Shown here: positions 35,876 to 40,852 of the stretch, in pieces
Layout of the letters: each line of letters starts with the position of its first letter
Position numbering within the stretch: position 1 is the stretch's first letter
Source: Planctomycetota bacterium
GTDB taxonomy: Bacteria > Planctomycetota > UBA1135 > UBA2386
NCBI GenBank assembly: GCA_020851075.1
Contig: JADZDL010000436.1
Location: forward strand, 1 to 40,852
Direction: 5' to 3'
DNA: 40,852 bases
The notes under the pieces: model-generated
Seen by the model: only the letters and a program-made list of their open reading frames with translations
The model's database searches: none
Told to the model about the DNA's origin: nothing
Made by a program: the position numbers and the translations under genes

Positions 35876-35903
35876 TGGGTTCTCCTTTGCTGGAAGGACC
35901 GGC

Positions 35904-35919
35904 TCCGGCGGGTGCCGGA
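35904..35919 (-). other. Short leader hairpin of the small-protein gene
   Basis: TCCGGC (35904-35909) and GCCGGA (35914-35919) form a perfect 6-bp stem with a 4-nt loop, 28 nt upstream of the start codon. It could stabilise the 5' end of the mRNA; it may also be chance in GC-rich DNA. Confidence 0.25.
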
Positions 35920-36042
35920 TACGATCGGTTCTTCCCGAGCTTCGGATCGACGCTTGGCGGGGGTGGCTGAATGCCCGATGCGATGCGCCTTTTGCGTCAT
36001 CGTCCGTGTGGTTCGGGGTTGACGACAGCTCCGCTGCTAGGA

Positions 36043-36056
36043 GATCACAAGTGATC
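36043..36056. promoter_or_regulatory. Palindromic operator O1, candidate HipB site
   Basis: GATCACAAGTGATC has perfect 6-bp arms around AA. It is the exact reverse complement of the site at 36188-36201, 145 bp away. HipB-type repressors bind arrays of short palindromes upstream of their own operon. Confidence 0.6.
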
Positions 36057-36083
36057 GAAAAACGGCACGAAAAGCCAATTATC

Positions 36084-36097
36084 GATCCTTTGAGATC
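36084..36097. promoter_or_regulatory. Degenerate operator O2, GATC-N6-GATC
   Basis: GATCCTTTGAGATC keeps the GATC-N6-GATC frame of the two perfect sites but with a diverged centre. It lies 41 bp after O1, roughly four helical turns. Confidence 0.4.
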
Positions 36098-36140
36098 ATA
36101 TCTCGTGGCGCGATGGTCGATTGGGCATGAAAAGCGCACC

Positions 36141-36166
36141 GAATTCGATTACAAGAGATCGAATTC
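36141..36166. promoter_or_regulatory. Operator O3 inside a 9-bp inverted repeat
   Basis: GAATTCGAT (36141-36149) pairs with ATCGAATTC (36158-36166) around 8 nt. Nested in it, GATTACAAGAGATC (36147-36160) matches O1 at 12 of 14 positions. It is located where a -35 element for hipB could be. Confidence 0.5.
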
Positions 36167-36181
36167 CTGCCAAAGATACCA

Positions 36182-36201
36182 TATAGAGATCACTTGTGAT
36201 C
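36182..36201 (+). promoter_or_regulatory. hipB -10-like element and operator O4
   Basis: TATAGA at 36182-36187 is a plausible -10 box. It is directly followed by the perfect palindrome GATCACTTGTGATC (36188-36201), which ends 2 bp before the hipB ATG. Transcription starting here would give a nearly leaderless mRNA, consistent with the lack of a ribosome-binding site. A repressor on O4 would cover the start site. Confidence 0.5.
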
Positions 36202-36203
36202 GC

Positions 36204-36548
36204 ATGAAGATCGACCGTCTTACCCCGACCGTGACCATCCTCCAGGAACTCGGCCAGCGTCTGGCCACGATCCGGAAGCAGCAGGGCTACTCGCAGGAGG
36301 ACCTGGCCGCCGCGGCAGGGGTTGGCGTGGCGACGCTGCGGCGGATCGAAGACGGCCGGGACAGCAAGCTCGGTTCGTGGCTGCGGCTCCTCGTGTCCTT
36401 GCAGATGGAAGGTGCCATCGACCAGCTGTTGCCGGCGGACTTCCGTTCGCCGATGGCCGAGGTGAAGGGGCGCCGCCGACCTCGGCGGACCAAGCCCTCG
36501 CCGGACGACGGAGGGCCTGGGTTCGTTTGGGGCGACGAGCGGCCATGA
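36204..36548 (+). CDS. hipB: HipB-type antitoxin, XRE helix-turn-helix protein
   Basis: A 114-residue Cro/CI-type DNA-binding protein: LGQRLATIRKQQGYSQEDLAAAAGVGVATLRRIEDGR (about residues 12-48) is a full HTH-3 domain. A further helix, LRLLVSLQMEGAIDQLLP, and a basic Pro-rich tail (KGRRRPRRTKPSPDD) follow. It probably binds and neutralises HipA and represses its own operon through the palindromes at 36043-36201. ATG 36204 was chosen because the upstream frame runs through AT-rich operator DNA. No ribosome-binding site precedes it; translation may be leaderless. The stop overlaps the hipA start as ATGA (36545-36548). A GC-rich coding region behind an AT-richer control region could mean acquisition by transfer, but is equally expected of a strong regulatory region. 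Confidence 0.88.
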   Translation: MKIDRLTPTVTILQELGQRLATIRKQQGYSQEDLAAAAGVGVATLRRIEDGRDSKLGSWLRLLVSLQMEGAIDQLLPADFRSPMAEVKGRRRPRRTKPSPDDGGPGFVWGDERP

Positions 36549-37840
36549 CGACGGCCACGGTCAAGTTGTGGGGCACGCCGATCGGCTACGTGTCGATGGA
36601 CCCGGGCGAACGCTTCGCGCGGTTTGAGTACGATCCGGACTTCGCGGCGGCGGGGATCGAAGTGGCGCCACTGCAGATGCCCGTCGCGCCGCGGCGCATC
36701 CACCAGTTTCGCGACCTCGAGCCGCGTGCGTTCCATGGGCTGCCCGGACTGCTTGCCGACAGCCTGCCCGACAAGTACGGCAATCGACTCATCGACGTCT
36801 GGCTCGCCCGCACGGGCCGCACGCCAGAGCAGTTCTCTGCGGTCGATCGCCTCTGTTACACCGGCACGCGTGGCATGGGAGCCCTCGAGTTTGAGCCTTC
36901 CACGGGCGCGTCGGCGTTGGCAGACCGGCCGCTCGAGATCGCCGAACTCGTCGAACTGGCGTCGATGGCCTTCGCGGAAAAGAGCCGGCTCGACACGGTG
37001 CTCGACGGCGAACGTGGTGAACAGGCTCTGCTCGACATCCTCAGCGTGGGCACGTCGGCGGGTGGCGCGCGCGCCAAAGCGGTGATCGCGTTTGAACCTC
37101 GCACGAGGGCCGTGCGCTCCGGGCAGGCCGCGTTGCCCCAGGGCTTCGAGCCGTGGTTGATCAAGTTTGATGGTGTCGCGTTCAGCGGTGATTGGGGCAT
37201 CGCCGACCCGAAGGGTTATGGGTTGCTGGAGTACAGCTACTCGCAGATCGCGCAGCAGTGTGGCATCGCGATGAGCGAGTGCCGATTGCTCCAGGAGAAT
37301 GGCCGCAGCCACTTCATGACGCGGCGCTTCGATCGCGACGCAGCGGGCGAGAAGCGCTTTGTGCAGACCTTCGCGGCGCTGGCGCACTACGACTATTTTG
37401 ACAGTGGCCACTACTCCTACGAGCAGTTGTTCCTGCTCATGAAGCAGTTGGAGGTGCCGCAGGCTTCGTTTGAGCAGCAGTTCCGGCGGGTGGTGTTCAA
37501 TCTGGTTGGTTGCAACCAGGATGATCACGTGAAGAACTTCGCGTTCCTCATGGATCGTCGAGGCCACTGGGACATCGCACCGGCATACGATCTATGCCAC
37601 GCCGAAGGCAGCGCCTTCACGCGCCGTCATCAACTCAGCATCCACGGCAAGACCACCGACTTCGACATGGCCGATCTGAAGCACCTCGCGGATTATGCGG
37701 GCCTGCCGCGGGGGCGCGAACGACGCATCCTGCATGACGTGACCGCGGCATTTGCTGGCTGGCGGGAGCAGGCAATGGCGCTCGGCGTGCCCGAGCCGAT
37801 CATGCAGCACGTCGTGCAAACGTTGCGGCTGCAGTGGTAG
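36545..37840 (+). CDS. hipA: HipA-type Ser/Thr kinase toxin
   Basis: A 431-residue HipA-family kinase, full length for the family. In Escherichia coli HipA phosphorylates glutamyl-tRNA synthetase and causes persistence; the target here is not known. Visible features: the N-terminal subdomain with LPGLLADSLPDKYGNRLI, the Ser-containing regulatory loop LSVGTSAGGARAKAVIAF (equivalent to the autophosphorylated loop), the ATP lysine in FEPWLIKFDG, catalytic VGCNQDDHVKNFAFLMD and metal-binding WDIAPAYDL. All kinase residues appear intact, so the toxin is probably active. It is coupled to hipB by ATGA. The frame open to 36377 upstream is an extension through hipB and was rejected. Only 52 bp separate it from the protease gene. 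Confidence 0.94.
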   Translation: MTTATVKLWGTPIGYVSMDPGERFARFEYDPDFAAAGIEVAPLQMPVAPRRIHQFRDLEPRAFHGLPGLLADSLPDKYGNRLIDVWLARTGRTPEQFSAVDRLCYTGTRGMGALEFEPSTGASALADRPLEIAELVELASMAFAEKSRLDTVLDGERGEQALLDILSVGTSAGGARAKAVIAFEPRTRAVRSGQAALPQGFEPWLIKFDGVAFSGDWGIADPKGYGLLEYSYSQIAQQCGIAMSECRLLQENGRSHFMTRRFDRDAAGEKRFVQTFAALAHYDYFDSGHYSYEQLFLLMKQLEVPQASFEQQFRRVVFNLVGCNQDDHVKNFAFLMDRRGHWDIAPAYDLCHAEGSAFTRRHQLSIHGKTTDFDMADLKHLADYAGLPRGRERRILHDVTAAFAGWREQAMALGVPEPIMQHVVQTLRLQW

Positions 37841-37892
37841 GAACGTCGTGGCGCCCGCTAGGCTGTTGCGATCCCTCGCGAATTGGAATCCG

Positions 37893-39131
37893 ATGATCGA
37901 CAACCTCCTCCGTCGCGGCGCTTCGTTGGTCGCCAGCATCCTGGTCGCCATTGCTTCTCTGGGGGCAAGCCTCCGCGCCCAGGAACTCACGTTTGAAGAC
38001 GGTCGCGACAACATCGAGTTGCCACTCGTGATGTTGAGCAACGGCAACTACCCTGGCCTGCCGTGCATCGAGGTGGTGTTCGCGGGCCAGAAGCGCTTGT
38101 TCCTGCTCGATACCGGGTTCAATGGTGTGGCCGTCGATCCGGACCTCGCCAAGGAGCTGGGCCTGGAACAGCGCGGCACCGATATCCAGGCGGGCATTGG
38201 TGGGACGGGCAGGGTGCCCCTGTTCCGTGCCCCAGCGCTTGAGTTCTCTGGTGCGAGCTTCACGGCGCCGCTGTTCTATGGACTCGACCTGAGCGGGTTC
38301 TCGCGTGGACGCGGCCGCAAGCTGAGTGGGATCCTGGGTGGCCAGTTCCTCGGCGTCTGCGTGCTCACGATGGACTATGGGCGCAAACTCGTGCGTATCC
38401 GCGACCACGAGAAGTTCACACCGCCAGAGGGGGCCGTGGCGACGAAGCTGGACTTCTTCGTGGGGCAGCCTGAGGTCTGGGCGTCGCTTGACGGTGGCCG
38501 CCGTTTCCGCTTCCTATTCGACACCGGTGCCGAAGGGAGTCTCATCCTTCACGAGCCCTTTGTGGCGCGCAACGAACTGGCGGCGGACCCTGAACGTCTC
38601 TGCAAGGCGAACATCCTGGGGCTCAACGGTGTGGTTGTGAGCCACGGCGGCAGCTTTGCGCACTTCTCGATCGGCGATACCCGCCTCGCGAATGTGTCAG
38701 CCGTGTTGCTCGGTGCTACGAAAGGACTGAGCCTTGGCGGTGATGCGCGTCGCGCGGGAATCGTTGGCTCTTCGATGTTGCAGGGCTCGCAGGTCACGTT
38801 CGACTATCGCAACCGGCGGCTGTTCTGGGACGCTCCTGCCGATGCGCAAGCAGGACAGGTCTCAGGAATCATGGTGGACTGGGACGATGCAAAGCGCGTT
38901 CGGGTCGTGGGCGTGATGGCCTGGGCTGCGCGCCCAACCATGGACTTGGAGGTTGATGACGTGCTCGTTGCCGCCGACGGTGGCAGCTTGCCGGATGGCC
39001 CTGGCACCTTCTACGCGCTGTTGCGCAGCAAGGCCGAGGTGGTCTTGTCCGTGGAACGCGCGGGCAAGCGTCACGAAGTGAAGTGGCAACGTATTGACGA
39101 ACTGCCGCGCATTGCCATCTCCGGCAAGTGA
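37893..39131 (+). CDS. Exported two-DTG aspartyl protease with C-terminal PDZ-like domain
   Basis: A 412-residue protein. The signal segment RRGASLVASILVAIASLGASLRA-Q ends about residue 30. The first retropepsin-like unit has RLFLLDTGFNGVAVDPDLA (about 75-93). The second has FLFDTGAEGSLILHEPF (about 205-225), with the flap and hydrophobic-hydrophobic-Gly strands SGILGGQFL and AGIVGSSML after each. Together the units could make one intramolecular active site, as in pepsins. The last roughly 85 residues (VVGVMAWAARPTMDLEVDDVLVAADG) resemble a PDZ domain, common in periplasmic proteases. The ATG at 37893 gives the signal sequence. The substrate is unknown. It follows hipA by 52 bp and precedes the helicase gene by 21 bp. 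Confidence 0.83.
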   Translation: MIDNLLRRGASLVASILVAIASLGASLRAQELTFEDGRDNIELPLVMLSNGNYPGLPCIEVVFAGQKRLFLLDTGFNGVAVDPDLAKELGLEQRGTDIQAGIGGTGRVPLFRAPALEFSGASFTAPLFYGLDLSGFSRGRGRKLSGILGGQFLGVCVLTMDYGRKLVRIRDHEKFTPPEGAVATKLDFFVGQPEVWASLDGGRRFRFLFDTGAEGSLILHEPFVARNELAADPERLCKANILGLNGVVVSHGGSFAHFSIGDTRLANVSAVLLGATKGLSLGGDARRAGIVGSSMLQGSQVTFDYRNRRLFWDAPADAQAGQVSGIMVDWDDAKRVRVVGVMAWAARPTMDLEVDDVLVAADGGSLPDGPGTFYALLRSKAEVVLSVERAGKRHEVKWQRIDELPRIAISGK

Positions 39132-39152
39132 AGCGATGCTACGTCAGCACCC

Positions 39153-40691
39153 ATGAATCTGCGTCCCTACCAGGCCGCCGCGCTGCAAGCGGTTCGCGAA
39201 GCGTATCGGCAAAAGCACCGCGCGGCGCTCGTGGTGATGCCGACCGGCACCGGCAAGACCGTGTTGTTTGCCGAGATCTCGCGCCTCGCCAAGGGGCCGG
39301 TGCTCGTGCTCGCGCACCGGCAAGAGCTCGTGGAACAGGCGCGCGAGAAGATCTCGGCGTGGTGCAACGATGTGGTTGCCGTCGAAATGGCGCATCGGCG
39401 CGACTTCACACGGCCTGACGGTTCGCGGCCGAAGATCGCCGTGGCCAGCATCCAGACGCTGCGGCAGCGGCTGCAGCACATTCCGCGCGATGCGTTCCGC
39501 ATCGTGGTCGTCGACGAGGCGCACCATGCGACGGCGGATTCCTACCGTGAGGTGCTCAACCACTTCGACGCGCACCTGCTCGGGGTGACCGCGACGCCGG
39601 ATCGCAGCGATCGGGTGCCACTCGGCGAAGTGTTCTCGACCGTGGCGTTCGAGTACGACATGCGCACGGCGATCCAGGACGGCTGGCTGTGCCCGATCCA
39701 GTCCTTCCTCGTGCAGACGCAGGCCGACTTCTCGGGCGTGCGCAAGATCGCGGGCGAACTCGCCACGCGCGACGTCGAGGACATCCTCAACCAGGAACTG
39801 CACCTCGCCGAGATCGCGGCGCCGATCCTGCGCGAACGCCGCGATCGCCCCGCCATCGTCTTCGCCGCGTCGGTGGCGCACGCCTACTCCCTGACGCGCG
39901 TGATGAACGAGCTCGCCGGCGATCCAAACTTCGCCGCGGCCGTCGATGGCACGACGTCCTATGAGCTGCGCGCGCCAGTGCTCGATCGATTCCGGCGCGG
40001 CCACATCAAGGTGCTCGTGAACTGCGCGCTGTTCACGGAGGGTTTCGACGTGCCGCAGATCGCGCTTGTCGCAATCGCGCGACCGGTGCTGTCGCGGTCG
40101 TTCTACGCGCAGATGGTGGGGCGCGGCACGCGCATCGCGCCGGGCAAGAAGGATCTGCTCGTGCTCGACTTCGTGCCATCGAACTGCCGGCATTCACTGG
40201 CCCAGGCCGTCGATATCTTCGCGAGCGCCAATCCCGAAGTGCAGGAGCGCGCCCGCCGCATCGCCGCTGAAGTCAGTGCCGAAGGGCAAGCGATCGCGCT
40301 CGAGCGCGCACTCGAACTGGCGCAGCAGGAACAGGAAGCGCAGGAAGCGTCGGTGGCGTACCAGCTGAAGAAGCGCGATCCGTTCGCCGCGGTGGGCATC
40401 GACTTCTCGGTGTACGTGCGGCGTTCGCGCGGCGGCGAACGGGCGTCGGCGCCGCAATTGGAGTTCTTCCAGCGGTCGGGACTGCCGGCGGCGCAGGTCG
40501 CGCAGTTGTCGAGTCGCGAGGCGGAGGCGCTGCGCGAAGCGTTGCTCGAGCGCAAGGCGGTTGGTTTGTGCACGCCGAAGCAGGCCAAACAACTGGTCGC
40601 GCTCGGCATCGATCCGCGCAATCTCTACTACGACGAAGCGAAGGAGCTGCTGCGCGAGAAGAAGGGCAAAGCGCGCGCGGAGAGTGAGTAG
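39153..40691 (+). CDS. Superfamily II DEAH-box helicase
   Basis: A 512-residue ATP-dependent nucleic-acid translocase or helicase. Motifs in order: Q-like LRPYQAAALQAV, Walker A MPTGTGKTVLFAE, motif Ia VLVLAHRQELVEQA, ASIQTL, the DEAH box VVVDEAHHA, motif III GVTATPDRSD, then motif IV-VI elements CALFTEGFDVPQIALVAIARP and FYAQMVGRGTRIAPGK. The C-terminal 130 residues are helical (QQEQEAQEASVAYQLKK) and end in LCTPKQAKQLVALGID, an SAP-like or helix-hairpin element seen at the end of many phage-like and stand-alone SF2 helicases. The length is compact and no nuclease domain is fused. The 5' end is 21 bp after the protease stop. Its role in repair, replication or transcription cannot be decided from context. 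Confidence 0.9.
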   Translation: MNLRPYQAAALQAVREAYRQKHRAALVVMPTGTGKTVLFAEISRLAKGPVLVLAHRQELVEQAREKISAWCNDVVAVEMAHRRDFTRPDGSRPKIAVASIQTLRQRLQHIPRDAFRIVVVDEAHHATADSYREVLNHFDAHLLGVTATPDRSDRVPLGEVFSTVAFEYDMRTAIQDGWLCPIQSFLVQTQADFSGVRKIAGELATRDVEDILNQELHLAEIAAPILRERRDRPAIVFAASVAHAYSLTRVMNELAGDPNFAAAVDGTTSYELRAPVLDRFRRGHIKVLVNCALFTEGFDVPQIALVAIARPVLSRSFYAQMVGRGTRIAPGKKDLLVLDFVPSNCRHSLAQAVDIFASANPEVQERARRIAAEVSAEGQAIALERALELAQQEQEAQEASVAYQLKKRDPFAAVGIDFSVYVRRSRGGERASAPQLEFFQRSGLPAAQVAQLSSREAEALREALLERKAVGLCTPKQAKQLVALGIDPRNLYYDEAKELLREKKGKARAESE

Positions 40692-40694
40692 CGG

Positions 40695-40852
40695 CTATTT
40701 GTCTTGGGGCGCGAACGCGAATTTCAGGTCACGATCCGGATCCGCGAGGCGCAGCATCACCCCGTAGCCGCCGTCATCGTTCTACACCTTGACGAGCAGC
40801 CGATTCCATCCCGCCTGCAGCGGCACGTCGAACTGGTCTTGATCCGGCGTCA
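40695..40852 (-). pseudogene. C-terminal end of a planctomycete-type protein with an in-frame TAG, cut by window edge
   Basis: On the minus strand the frame ending in TAG at 40695-40697 reads DDGGYGVMLRLADPDRDLK and then FAFAPQDK. Directly before it, in the same frame, is DVPLQAGWNRLLVKV, separated by a TAG at 40782-40784. The pattern 'aGWNrLLvKVx(N)xxGGwGfxlRl' is a common C-terminal beta-sandwich ending in planctomycetal exported proteins, so the segments before and after the stop belong together. Either a sense codon has become TAG (nonsense mutation or sequencing error), or the protein really ends at 40782. Most of the gene is outside the window. It is convergent with the helicase gene, 3 bp apart. 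Confidence 0.6.

Noticed and set aside
36006-36203. Longer hipB start giving a 180-residue protein
   Set aside because: The extension is translated operator DNA containing all four palindromes; family length and the HTH position fit ATG 36204.
1-40852. CRISPR array, tRNA, rRNA, insertion sequence or prophage
   Set aside because: I saw no spaced direct repeats, cloverleaf-like sequence, transposase or phage structural gene on either strand; a covariance-model scan would be needed to exclude small RNAs.

Overview
The window is GC-rich bacterial chromosome. Its gene content points to the phylum Planctomycetota: extracytoplasmic-function (ECF) sigma factors sit beside membrane-anchored Ser/Thr kinases with TPR-type C-termini, FHA-domain membrane proteins are present, and there are large secreted beta-rich and kelch-like proteins with a common C-terminal region. 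This assignment is inferred from gene families; no rRNA or other taxonomic marker lies in the window. I found no tRNA, rRNA, CRISPR array, insertion sequence or prophage.

Layout. 1-4878: a truncated nucleotide-sugar dehydrogenase, a lipoprotein with an Asp/His-rich tail, an exported endonuclease/exonuclease/phosphatase-fold protein, a small PGPGW-type membrane protein abutting a histone-deacetylase-fold amidohydrolase, and a small Bor-like lipoprotein. 5162-8487: an ECF sigma factor translationally coupled to a Ser/Thr kinase. 8525-11941: two tandem kelch-like secreted paralogues on the minus strand. 12187-17397: three consecutive histidine-kinase genes (GAF-HK-REC, membrane HK, REC-HK-REC). 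17407-19057: an ECF42-type sigma factor with its YCII/DGPF partner. 19235-22580: a second Ser/Thr kinase convergent with another ECF sigma factor. 22939-24682: a secreted beta-rich protein whose signal peptide is separated from the mature part by a frameshift at a C7 tract. 24818-30060: a methyltransferase, then two FHA-TM proteins, one ending in a CAP/SCP domain. 30080-32407: a chemoreceptor. 32620-34219: a GNAT acetyltransferase and MeaB GTPase pair. 34345-35875: an AraC-type regulator and a small unknown protein. 36043-37840: a HipBA module behind an array of GATC-N6-GATC palindromes. 37893-40691: a two-DTG aspartic protease and an SF2 helicase. 40695-40852: the end of a gene interrupted by an in-frame TAG.

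The window is dominated by signalling: two Ser/Thr kinases, three ECF sigma factors, three histidine kinases with three receiver domains, one chemoreceptor, two FHA-like proteins and one AraC regulator. The most unusual items are the FHA-TM-CAP fusion with a degenerate phosphothreonine pocket and its FHA-TM neighbour, the C-terminal region shared by three exported proteins, the HipBA operator array flanked by a divergent small gene, and the C7 frameshift. None of these is proven to be a new system; they are the best candidates here.
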